A stretch of DNA of 8,392 nt from Bacteroidia bacterium (GTDB taxonomy: Bacteria; Bacteroidota; Bacteroidia; AKYH767-A; OLB10): NCBI GenBank assembly GCA_025450095.1, contig JANWID010000093.1, positions 1 to 8,392 of the forward strand, read 5' to 3'. The position numbers and the translations under genes were made by a program. Below, one piece after another: positions 1 to 6,747 of the stretch. The notes beneath the pieces are model-generated. The model was not told where the DNA came from, searched no databases, and saw only the letters and a program-made list of their open reading frames with translations. Position 1 is the stretch's first letter. Each line of letters starts with the position of its first letter.

Positions 1-54
1 CAAAGCTGCAACCAGCAACAATCCCGGAACATTAAGCCGGTTTATTTTTTTCAT
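1..54 (-). CDS. N-terminus of a secreted protein, probably nitrous oxide reductase NosZ (partial)
   Basis: An ATG at 54-52 on the minus strand opens a frame that reads MKKINRLNVPGLLLVAAL and then leaves the window. The two lysines and arginine followed by a hydrophobic stretch look like the start of a Sec signal peptide. The gene begins 31 nt after the stop of the cytochrome c gene on the same strand, so the two are probably co-transcribed. In Bacteroidota a lipoprotein cytochrome c of this type commonly sits just upstream of clade II nosZ, whose product is exported by Sec rather than Tat; the absence of a twin-arginine motif here fits that. The NosZ identity rests on the neighbour only: 18 codons cannot identify the protein. 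Another periplasmic or outer-membrane protein is possible. Confidence 0.45.
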   Translation of the reverse strand, partial: MKKINRLNVPGLLLVAAL

Positions 55-85
55 AGTAACCAGGTTTTATAATTATGATTCGGTT

Positions 86-565
86 TTATTTAGCACCGTC
101 ATTTTTTCGCATATATTCAAGGATCTGGCGGGCTTCATCATCCGACAGATTTTGATCGGGCATGCGCACAAGACAAATTTCCAACTGTGCCTGCAATTTC
201 GGATCCTTGTCGATCATTGGATTTGGATTGGTAATAAAATTCATGATCCAGGGAGGTGTATGGCGTGAAGTCACACCTTTCCAACCGGGACCAACAAGGC
301 GCTCTTCAGTCATTTTATGACATGATGCGCACTTGACCCCGACAATTTTCTCACCGGCATCGGCCAGCGTATTGTCGATTCCCGATCCCAAATCCACAGT
401 AGTGAATTTACCTTCACCGCGGTGTGGATCATATTCCGGGTTTTCGGCTTCGGGTGTTTCCTGAAGTTTAGGACGTGATGCTTCTTCACCAGCAGGTTGT
501 TGTTGGTCATTTCCGCCGCAGGCAGCCAGCAGCAAAACAAAAGAAAATAGAATTGAAGTTTTCAT
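86..565 (-). CDS. Lipoprotein mono-heme cytochrome c, nos-cluster type
   Basis: This 159-residue protein has a lipoprotein signal peptide with lipobox LAAC (lipidated Cys16), an acidic, proline- and glutamine-rich linker (about 20-55), and one class I cytochrome c domain. The heme site is CASCH at 79-83. The likely distal ligand is Met135 in the segment CLVRMPDQNLS; a C-terminal helix follows (about 142-153). The patterns around VGPGWKGVTSR (91-101) and WIMNFITNP (106-114) are, from memory of the family, typical of the small cytochromes encoded next to clade II nosZ in Bacteroidota. By that analogy it would be anchored on the periplasmic side of a membrane and pass electrons to nitrous oxide reductase. 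It is followed by the start of a second exported protein after 31 nt. The cytochrome c assignment is firm; the electron partner is inferred. It could instead serve another periplasmic reductase or an oxidase. Confidence 0.9.
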   Translation of the reverse strand: MKTSILFSFVLLLAACGGNDQQQPAGEEASRPKLQETPEAENPEYDPHRGEGKFTTVDLGSGIDNTLADAGEKIVGVKCASCHKMTEERLVGPGWKGVTSRHTPPWIMNFITNPNPMIDKDPKLQAQLEICLVRMPDQNLSDDEARQILEYMRKNDGAK

Positions 566-629
566 ATGCTGAGTTTTAGGTTTGAAACAGGAAGAAAAAA
601 TAAGGCGTTTTTCATCACCTATAAATTGT

Positions 630-647
630 GGTTGTATCTAAACAACC
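630..647. promoter_or_regulatory. Candidate Crp/FNR-family operator (inverted repeat)
   Basis: This is a perfect 6-bp inverted repeat, GGTTGT and ACAACC, around a 6-nt centre. Its core at 632-645 has TTG-N8-CAA spacing, the geometry of the FNR/DNR box (TTGAT-N4-ATCAA), though the inner bases differ from that consensus. It lies about 65 bp upstream of the cytochrome c start. Crp/FNR-family regulators commonly control denitrification genes, which makes the position meaningful. A short repeat in AT-rich DNA can also arise by chance. Confidence 0.4.
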
Positions 648-650
648 TGA

Positions 651-666
651 TTGAAATAATATTCAA
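651..666. promoter_or_regulatory. Second inverted repeat upstream of the cytochrome c gene
   Basis: TTGAA and TTCAA arms (5 bp) flank 6 nt. The centre lies 20 bp from the centre of the repeat at 630-647, close to two helical turns, so two bound dimers would face the same side of the DNA. The right arm overlaps the minus-strand TACTTTTG candidate -7 element (671-664). This could be a second, weaker operator, but the arms are short and it may be chance. Confidence 0.25.
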
Positions 667-780
667 AAGTACCGGTCAGGGATAAACCGATTTATGATAA
701 ACACCAGTTAAAGGTATGAGAAAAATCATGTAATACGAAATCGGAACTCCTTTGAAAAAATTCGTCTTTTGAAAATAAAC

Positions 781-809
781 AAAAAAAAGACCCATTCAGA
801 AAATGGGTC
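781..809 (-). terminator. Intrinsic terminator of the THX gene
   Basis: Read on the minus strand, an 8-bp perfect stem (GACCCATT paired with AATGGGTC, 809-802 with 796-789) closes a 5-nt loop and is followed at once by eight T residues (788-781). It starts 7 nt after the THX stop codon. This is a textbook Rho-independent terminator and should separate the THX transcript from the cytochrome c operon downstream. Confidence 0.9.
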
Positions 810-816
810 CGGGCAA

Positions 817-921
817 CTATTTTTTAACTATAGCCGTCTTTTTAGACCTGGCGGGTCGTTTCTTTCCGTGTGAGCCTCTCCAGATCTTTCCTTTCTTTGA
901 TTTAACGTCTCCTTTTCCCAT
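817..921 (-). CDS. 30S ribosomal protein THX
   Basis: The ATG at 921-919 opens a 34-codon frame ending in TAG at 819-817. The product begins MGKGDVKSKKGKIWRGSHGK, and its remaining 14 residues are again mostly Lys and Arg. The MGKGD start and the GKIWRGSHGKKRP segment are the signature of the bacterial THX family, a very small, highly basic protein that in Thermus sits in a pocket of 16S rRNA in the head of the 30S subunit and stabilises it. Family members are usually about 25-45 residues, so the gene is full length. It is a single-gene unit: a good promoter lies 26-56 nt upstream and a strong terminator 7 nt downstream. It diverges from the large adhesin gene at 1008. Its small size makes it easy for automated gene callers to miss. 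Confidence 0.93.
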   Translation of the reverse strand: MGKGDVKSKKGKIWRGSHGKKRPARSKKTAIVKK

Positions 922-946
922 GAATATTAATTATTTAGATTGAACA

Positions 947-977
947 CAAAAGTAACGAGTTGATTCTTGAATTGCAA
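947..977 (-). promoter_or_regulatory. Bacteroidota-type promoter of the THX gene
   Basis: On the minus strand TTG (977-975) is followed after 20 nt by TACTTTTG (954-947). This matches the -33 / -7 consensus of the Bacteroidota primary sigma factor (TTG ... TAnnTTTG) in both sequence and spacing. Transcription would start near 940, giving a leader of about 20 nt before the THX ATG. No Shine-Dalgarno sequence is apparent, as is usual in this phylum. Confidence 0.7.
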
Positions 978-988
978 ATGGATCTTTG
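960..988 (+). promoter_or_regulatory. Possible promoter of the giant adhesin gene
   Basis: TTG (960-962) and GATCTTTG (981-988) are 18 nt apart. The second element matches five of the six fixed bases of TAnnTTTG. It would place the transcript start near 995, just before the ATG at 1008, and it overlaps the divergent THX promoter on the other strand. A competing perfect -7 match, TAATTTTG at 1022-1029, has no TTG at the right distance and lies inside the annotated reading frame. The assignment is tentative. Confidence 0.3.
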
Positions 989-1007
989 ATAATCAGATGA
1001 TGAGAAT

Positions 1008-4000
1008 ATGGTAATTTTCTTTAATTTTGTTAGATTCAAGGTAAATCCGATTGTTTTGAAACGTCTGTTTTCTCACCAGGCCTATACTTTAGTATTAGTA
1101 CTTTGCTGCCTGTTTTCAGCAATTGCATTTCCATGCAGAGCAACGCATCTGATGGGAGGGAGTATGACGTACGAGTTCCAGGGTATGGTTGGAACAAGTT
1201 ACAGTTACAAAGTCACTCTTAAAATTTACAGGTATTGTGATGCATCTGCAGGAGGGACAGCACCGCTTGATCCTTCCATGTCTCTTGGCATATATCTTCA
1301 GGATCCGGGTAATCCAAATAACGACAAAGATTGGTACACTACCGAAATGCTGCCACTTATAAGCAGTAATTTCATTACACCACCAAGCCCGGGTGTTGAT
1401 TGCTCGTTTAATACTACTGTTTGTGTAGAAGAAGGAATTTTTGAAGGTGATATAATTTTGGCTCCCAACCAGGGTGGATATCATCTGATTGTAGAACGAT
1501 GCTGCAGGAATGGAAATATTGCGAACCTTTCCAATCCTGGCAGTCTTGGTCAGACCTATTATTGTTTTATTCCTCCTGACCCGGTTGTCAATTCCTCACC
1601 TCAATTCAGCGATAGTCCTGTTCCCTTTATTTGCACCGGCGATACGGTTACTATTGTGAATAATGCTGTGGACCCGGATGGGGATGACCTTGTATATTCA
1701 TTCGAGTTGCCGTATAGCGGATATTCATCTTCAACTATTCCAGTACCCGATCCACAGATAGATAACAACCCGTACATGATGCCAATACCTGGTGTATTGT
1801 ACAATCCGGGATATTCGCTTGGCTCTCCTTTCGGAGCAGGAGGATTTTCATCTATAGATCCGCAAACCGGACTTACCAAATATTATATTCCAAACCAGGG
1901 CTTCTTTGTAGTTGCTATTGAAATCAAAGAGTATCGGAATGGTGTACTGATTGCAGCTGTAAGACGCGATTTACAACTTATTGCTATTGCCTGTCCTGTT
2001 AATGCTGTTCCGATTATTTCTAATGTCGGTGGTGCCGGACAAACAAATTATACAATTGATGAGGGGCAGACAATTTGTTTCCCTGTTTCTTTCATGGATC
2101 CAAACGGTGACAGCCTGTATTTAACTTCCTCCGGACTTATATTTAATAGCTCAATAGTTAACCCTCCGGCTTCACTTCCTAACGCACTTGGCGATGGATT
2201 TGTAACATCGCAATTTTGTTGGAGCACAGAATGTGGGCAGGCGAAACCCACGCCATATCAATTTGTCGCTTCAGTAATAGATAATGGTTGTCCGCCAAAA
2301 ATTACGAACCAAATTTATTCCATAACAGTTAATCCCAGTCCGCTGCCGCCAGCACCTGCAGTTTCTATTGTACAGGATCCGCCCGGACCCATCTGCATTG
2401 GAACTTCCGTGATCTTTACCGCAATTCCAACATTTGGGGGTACAAATCCTATTTACCAGTGGCAATTGAACGGAGTTAATGTCGGGGCTAACTCCAATAC
2501 CTATACGAATTCCAATCTTATTAATGGCGATGTCATTACCGTTTCATTAACGTCAAATTCAGTTTGCGTTAATAGCAATAACGCAATTTCACCTCCTGTA
2601 GTTATGGTGGTGAATCCTAATGCAGCACCTTCAGTTGCTATTGTTCAGAATCCGCCAGGATCCGTTTGCGGGGGAACGGCGGTTACTTTTACAGCGAATC
2701 CAGTTAACCCGGGACCCACTCCTGTTTATCAGTGGATGGTGAATGGTATTCCTTCCGGAACAAATAATTCTGTTTTTACGACTTCTACACTTACCATGGG
2801 AAGCCAGGTATCTGTAACTCTTACTGCTGATGCCGCATGTCCTGCTGCAGTTTCAAATGTAATTAACATGGTAGTGAATCCCGTTTTGACTCCCTCTGTT
2901 TTGATAGTTTCCAGTGTTTCCGGTGCTATTTGTCCCGGGCAGTCGGTAACTTTTACTGCATATCCAACCAATGGTGGAGCACCTCCGGCTTATCAATGGC
3001 AGGTAAATGGTATTAACACTGGGATTAATTCAAATACCTTAACAACTACTACACTGGTTAATGGAGATAATGTAACTGTAATTCTTACCTCTAATGAAAA
3101 TTGCCTGACAACACCCACAGCCAATTCAAATGTCATCAATATTGTTGTCACGTTACCTACCAATCCATCTGTCAGCATTTCATCCAATCCTTCCGGCCCT
3201 GTGTGCCAAAATGATAATATCATTTTCACAGCAATTCCGGTTTCAGGCGGTCCAGCCCCGGTTTATCAATGGCAGGTAAATGGGGTAAATACCGGTATTG
3301 GCGGAAGCTCTTTTGCGATTTCATCTTTAAATAATGGAGATGATGTTAGTGTTGTTATGACTTCCAGCCTCACTTGTCTTGCTACCAATATTGCTAATAG
3401 CAATATTATTACTGTAGTTGTGAATCCATTGTTGAGTGTCTCAACTTCAATAGTCATAAATCCGGGCACACAGTTTTGTGAGGGTACTAATGTTTCATTC
3501 GTAGCAACTCCGGTTAATGGAGGTACTGCTCCTTTCTATCAATGGCAGGTGAATGGAATTAATACTGGAACGAATAGTAATGTTTTCTCAACGACGACCC
3601 TGGTTAACGGTGACAAAGTAAAAGTGGTGATCACTTCCAATCTGAATTGCGTATCCCCGGTATCAGCTACATCAAACCAGATTACCGTTAGTGTTTTACC
3701 ATGGGTAACACCGACTGTAACAATTGCACCAAATCCTGTAGGATCAATTTGTGCAGGAACATCTGTCACTTTTACTGCTGCTCCGGTTAACGGCGGACCT
3801 GCACCAATTTATCAATGGGGTGTAAACGGTTTACCTGTTGGAAGTGGAAGTTCAACATTCACATCAGCCAGTCTGAATGATGGGGACTTTATTCAGGTTT
3901 TTATGACTTCGGGAGTTGCTTGTCCGGATCCTCCGGTATCTACGTCCAATTTAATTGTAATGGATGTTATTCCGGTTGTAACTCCTTCTGTAACGGTATC

Positions 4001-6086
4001 AGTATCTCAGCCCTGGCCTGTTTGTGAAGGAACACCATTTACATTTACTGCAAACCCCGTTAATGGAGGTCCTGCACCCGGATATCAGTGGTATATTAAT
4101 GGAATTCTATCGGGTTCTACACCTGATCTCACAACATCTGTTCTCGCAGACGGTGATTCTATTAAAGTTCGAATTATCAGTAATGCTGCATGCGCAAATC
4201 CGATATCTGCGATGTCGGATACTCTGGTTGCCGAAATTTTACCTTACCTGGTTCCTGATGTGACTTTATCTGTTAATCCAAACGGTGCTGTTTGTGACGG
4301 CGATTCATTATTCTTTCAGGGTAATGTGCAAAATGAAGGTAGCACACCAGTTTATCAATGGTTTTTAAATGGATTAACAGCGGGTGGAAATTCTGCAATC
4401 CTTTCAGGAGTATTTAATAATAATGATACGCTGCAACTGGTACTTACATCCTCTTACCAGTGTGTGATTGAACCTGTCGATACGTCAAATATTATTGTGA
4501 CTAATGTATTGCCCAATCTGACTCCGGCAGTCAGCATAACTATCAGTCCAACAGGTTTTGTTTGCCCCGGTGATGTACTCACTTTTACAGCAACTCCTGT
4601 GAATGGAGGAGGTAGTCCGGATTACCAATGGTTCACAAACAGTACACCTTCTGGTATCAACGCACCGGTATTTACATCATCTTCTCTTACTAATGGTGAC
4701 CAGATCAGGGTAAGATTGACTTCATCAGAAAGTTGTCTTACTACTGCTACTGCATTATCTAATATTCTTCCGGTTCAGATAAGTCCTACTATTATTCCGG
4801 AAATAAATATCAGTGTCGTACCAGACACTTCAATTTGTGTTGGCGATACTTTAAGTTTTAGTGCAGTATATACAGGTGGCGGTTCTGTGCCATTATTCAA
4901 CTGGATGGTAAATGGTATAGCTACTGGCATTACAACTGCTTCGTTCACTTCAGATCAGCTTAATAATAATGACATCATACAGGTTGTAATTGTTTCATCA
5001 GCATTCTGTGCAAGTCCTGTTTCGGACACCTCCAACAGTATTATTGCCGTGTTAGATCCTTTGCTGGTTCCTTCAGCAGTAATTACCGCAGATCCTCCCG
5101 GTACATTTTGCGATGGAATGGAAATCACATATTCAGCGATCGGTATCAACGGAGGCACCAATCCGGGTTGGCAATGGTTACTAAACGGAAATAGTACTGG
5201 AAGCAATACCAATACGCTGGTCAGCGACGCATTCCAGGACGGTGATACGCTTCAACTTGTATACACGTCTTCTGAGGAATGCCTGGCGTTTAACCCGGCA
5301 CTCTCGAACCAAATCATCATCGATCGTCTGCCACCACTTGTGCCAGTAATCACTGCCATTGACGAAGTATGTTTTGGTGAGGAAATAACATTATCTGTAA
5401 GTGCAACCGGAGGTAATAACGGTCCATATTATCTTACAGTAGATAATAACCTGGGCCAGGGCTCCACCTTTACTTTTATTCCATACCAAACCGCTCTTTA
5501 TACGGTAATGGTGACGGATTCCTGTTCAACACCCCGATCGGCATCAAAGACAATTGTAGTTAACCCATTACCGGTACCATGGTTCACAATAGAACCGGCA
5601 ACACCTACCATTCTGAATCCGGATGTACAATTTTCAGATGCATCACTGCACGCCGCTTCCTGGCAATGGGAATTCGGGGATGGTGCCACCGCACTGGAGC
5701 AATTTCCAATGCACCTTTATTCCGAACCCGGTTATTATAACGTGTTGCTTATAGTTACCAGTGATAAAGGCTGTATCGCCAATGCTTACCGCCAGATTGA
5801 AATCGAAAACGTGGTTACGTATTATATTCCAAATGCATTTAGTCCTAACGGTGATGGAGTAAATGATGAATTCGGAGTTACGGGCTATTCAATATCCGGT
5901 TATGAATTGGAGGTATTCAACCGGTGGGGTGAAGTGGTTTATGCATCATCAGGTCTTACCCATCCCTGGAATGGGAGGGATGTAAACGGTAAAGATGCCC
6001 CATCTGGTGTTTATACTTACCGGGTTCGTGTTTTGAATGATCCCGACAAAGAAACCCGTACCGGCACTATTACCCTCGTCCGGTAA
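1008..6086 (+). CDS. Giant repeat-containing surface protein with T9SS type B (CHU_C) sorting domain
   Basis: This 1692-residue protein is probably a secreted or surface-attached adhesin or matrix protein. Domains in order: a signal peptide with its hydrophobic core at 27-41 and likely cleavage after Ala45; a Cys-rich N-terminal module starting THLMGG (46 to about 195); two cadherin-like modules, the first with DPDGDDLVYSF (about 196-334), the second with DPNGDSLYL (about 335-447); eleven Ig-like repeats (449-1444); a divergent Ig-like module (1445-1523); a PKD domain with WQWEFGDG (about 1524-1601); and a CHU_C domain (about 1605-1692) with IPNAFSPNGDGVND, FNRWGEVVY and a short basic end. 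CHU_C is the known type B signal for export by the type IX secretion system of Bacteroidota. No enzyme domain is visible. The start is uncertain: the 16 residues before Leu17 are unusual, and TTG at 1056 would give a more typical signal peptide. The ligand is unknown. The gene appears monocistronic. Confidence 0.92.
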   Translation: MVIFFNFVRFKVNPIVLKRLFSHQAYTLVLVLCCLFSAIAFPCRATHLMGGSMTYEFQGMVGTSYSYKVTLKIYRYCDASAGGTAPLDPSMSLGIYLQDPGNPNNDKDWYTTEMLPLISSNFITPPSPGVDCSFNTTVCVEEGIFEGDIILAPNQGGYHLIVERCCRNGNIANLSNPGSLGQTYYCFIPPDPVVNSSPQFSDSPVPFICTGDTVTIVNNAVDPDGDDLVYSFELPYSGYSSSTIPVPDPQIDNNPYMMPIPGVLYNPGYSLGSPFGAGGFSSIDPQTGLTKYYIPNQGFFVVAIEIKEYRNGVLIAAVRRDLQLIAIACPVNAVPIISNVGGAGQTNYTIDEGQTICFPVSFMDPNGDSLYLTSSGLIFNSSIVNPPASLPNALGDGFVTSQFCWSTECGQAKPTPYQFVASVIDNGCPPKITNQIYSITVNPSPLPPAPAVSIVQDPPGPICIGTSVIFTAIPTFGGTNPIYQWQLNGVNVGANSNTYTNSNLINGDVITVSLTSNSVCVNSNNAISPPVVMVVNPNAAPSVAIVQNPPGSVCGGTAVTFTANPVNPGPTPVYQWMVNGIPSGTNNSVFTTSTLTMGSQVSVTLTADAACPAAVSNVINMVVNPVLTPSVLIVSSVSGAICPGQSVTFTAYPTNGGAPPAYQWQVNGINTGINSNTLTTTTLVNGDNVTVILTSNENCLTTPTANSNVINIVVTLPTNPSVSISSNPSGPVCQNDNIIFTAIPVSGGPAPVYQWQVNGVNTGIGGSSFAISSLNNGDDVSVVMTSSLTCLATNIANSNIITVVVNPLLSVSTSIVINPGTQFCEGTNVSFVATPVNGGTAPFYQWQVNGINTGTNSNVFSTTTLVNGDKVKVVITSNLNCVSPVSATSNQITVSVLPWVTPTVTIAPNPVGSICAGTSVTFTAAPVNGGPAPIYQWGVNGLPVGSGSSTFTSASLNDGDFIQVFMTSGVACPDPPVSTSNLIVMDVIPVVTPSVTVSVSQPWPVCEGTPFTFTANPVNGGPAPGYQWYINGILSGSTPDLTTSVLADGDSIKVRIISNAACANPISAMSDTLVAEILPYLVPDVTLSVNPNGAVCDGDSLFFQGNVQNEGSTPVYQWFLNGLTAGGNSAILSGVFNNNDTLQLVLTSSYQCVIEPVDTSNIIVTNVLPNLTPAVSITISPTGFVCPGDVLTFTATPVNGGGSPDYQWFTNSTPSGINAPVFTSSSLTNGDQIRVRLTSSESCLTTATALSNILPVQISPTIIPEINISVVPDTSICVGDTLSFSAVYTGGGSVPLFNWMVNGIATGITTASFTSDQLNNNDIIQVVIVSSAFCASPVSDTSNSIIAVLDPLLVPSAVITADPPGTFCDGMEITYSAIGINGGTNPGWQWLLNGNSTGSNTNTLVSDAFQDGDTLQLVYTSSEECLAFNPALSNQIIIDRLPPLVPVITAIDEVCFGEEITLSVSATGGNNGPYYLTVDNNLGQGSTFTFIPYQTALYTVMVTDSCSTPRSASKTIVVNPLPVPWFTIEPATPTILNPDVQFSDASLHAASWQWEFGDGATALEQFPMHLYSEPGYYNVLLIVTSDKGCIANAYRQIEIENVVTYYIPNAFSPNGDGVNDEFGVTGYSISGYELEVFNRWGEVVYASSGLTHPWNGRDVNGKDAPSGVYTYRVRVLNDPDKETRTGTITLVR
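2352..5339 (+). repeat. Eleven tandem Ig-like repeats of about 273 bp inside the adhesin gene
   Basis: Units start at 2352, 2625, 2889, 3162, 3435, 3708, 3981, 4251, 4521, 4794 and 5067. Eight of the eleven are 273 nt (91 codons), two are 270 and one is 264, so the frame is always kept. All eleven have a Cys at unit residue 15, a second Cys about 56-57 residues later in an SNxxC-like segment, and a Trp in a (Y/F/W)xW..NG motif; Asn-Gly-Asp or Asn-Asn-Asp precedes the penultimate strand in most. The two Cys are probably a disulfide across a beta sandwich, as in Ig folds, formed in the periplasm. Units 3, 4 and 5 share almost identical DNA around the Trp motif (2991, 3264, 3537), exactly 273 nt apart, while units 8-11 are much more diverged. 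Confidence 0.93.
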
Positions 6087-6181
6087 TTCAATTCGGATTT
6101 ACCAATTTTTCGAATCGATTATACTCCTTTTCAAATAATCATTTAAGGGTTTTATCTTTATTTTAGCGCATATTTCTGGCT
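6087..6181 (+). promoter_or_regulatory. Intergenic region with possible promoter of the YceI gene
   Basis: This 95-nt AT-rich gap lies between the adhesin stop and the YceI start. TATCTTTA at 6153-6160 matches five of the six fixed bases of the Bacteroidota -7 element and would give a leader of about 15 nt. There is no TTG at the expected -33 distance, only TTC at 6130-6132. The only hairpin candidate for terminating the adhesin transcript (ATTCG at 6091-6095 with CGAAT at 6111-6115) is weak and lacks a T run. Read-through from the adhesin gene cannot be excluded. Confidence 0.3.
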
Positions 6182-6742
6182 ATGTTCAAGATATTTCCCG
6201 TGATTCTGATTTTATTGATTTCCATCATGGGTTTTACCCCGGTGGATAAAGTAGTTTATCGTACAAAAAAAGGTACAGCAAAATTTATTTCCGTTGCACC
6301 TCTGGAGACCATTAAAGCTGAAAGTCATTCCCTGAAAGGAATATTGGATACTTCACAAAATACGTTTGCATTTTCTATAACTATTAATTCATTCCAGGGA
6401 TTTAACAGTGCATTGCAGGAACAACATTTTTATGAGAATTATATGGAAACAGGAGCGTTTCCACTCGCTACTTTTTCAGGAAAAATAATTGAACTGATTG
6501 ACTATGCAACTCCGGGAATTTATACAGTTCGGGCAAAAGGTGTTATGATTATTCACGGTGTAAAAGTGGAACGGATTATTAAAAGCACAGTTATGATAAG
6601 AGAGAATGATATGTATATCCGCTCGGCCTTTGTGGTACCGCTTGCAGAACACAATATTAAAATACCAAGAATTGTAAACCAGAAGATTTCCCCTGATATC
6701 CAGGTTGAAATAGAAGCCACGCTTATTCCGGAAAAAATCTGA
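6182..6742 (+). CDS. Secreted YceI-family protein
   Basis: This 186-residue protein has an N-terminal hydrophobic segment (residues 2-18) that looks like a Sec signal peptide, followed by a single YceI-like domain (about 22-183). Family signs are the APLETIKAES segment (39-48), the QHFYENYMET motif (81-90), ATFSGK (96-101), the IHGV strand (124-127) and the closing IKIPRIVNQKI segment (159-169). YceI proteins form a lipocalin-like extended beta barrel that binds a long isoprenoid or amphipathic ligand in the periplasm; many Bacteroidota carry several copies of unknown role. Length is normal for the family. The next gene starts 5 nt after the stop on the same strand, so co-transcription with the propeller sensor is likely. 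The ligand cannot be read from sequence, and no link between the ligand and the sensor is shown. Confidence 0.9.
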   Translation: MFKIFPVILILLISIMGFTPVDKVVYRTKKGTAKFISVAPLETIKAESHSLKGILDTSQNTFAFSITINSFQGFNSALQEQHFYENYMETGAFPLATFSGKIIELIDYATPGIYTVRAKGVMIIHGVKVERIIKSTVMIRENDMYIRSAFVVPLAEHNIKIPRIVNQKISPDIQVEIEATLIPEKI

Positions 6743-6747
6743 AATTT

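Larger units (their letters stand above)
566..780 (-). other. Intergenic leader of the cytochrome c operon
   Basis: This 215-nt AT-rich stretch separates the cytochrome c start from the THX terminator. I see no convincing coding frame. It holds two inverted repeats (630-647 and 651-666, described separately), a minus-strand TACTTTTG at 671-664 that matches the Bacteroidota -7 consensus but lacks a TTG at the expected -33 distance, a weaker minus-strand TATTTTTT at 602-595, and a small AT-rich inverted repeat at 682-695 (ATAAA, 4 nt, TTTAT). Which element is the true promoter cannot be decided from sequence. The 671-664 element would give a leader of about 90 nt, the 602-595 element one of about 20 nt. 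Confidence 0.5.

Noticed and set aside
310..540. A 76-codon minus-strand frame inside the cytochrome c gene
   Set aside because: It overlaps the cytochrome c frame, which has a lipobox and the CASCH heme motif; the alternative product shows no recognisable feature.
682..695. Small AT-rich inverted repeat (ATAAA-N4-TTTAT)
   Set aside because: Too short and AT-rich to distinguish from chance, and it does not match the geometry of the nearby operator-like repeats.
2729..3769. A ladder of similar antisense open frames (2729-2971, 2993-3229, 3266-3469, 3539-3769), one per repeat unit, with near-identical ends
   Set aside because: They recur because the sense-strand repeats recur every 273 nt. 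The sense frame is unbroken for 1692 codons and carries clear domains, so these are shadows rather than a family of small antisense genes.
2352..5339. Regular repeat array considered as a CRISPR or non-coding satellite
   Set aside because: The units are about 273 nt, diverged, contiguous and always whole codons long, and they encode Ig-like domains; there are no short identical repeats separated by unique spacers.
6091..6120. A possible terminator hairpin after the adhesin gene
   Set aside because: The stem is only 5 bp with a 15-nt loop and no T run follows, so it does not meet the standard for an intrinsic terminator.
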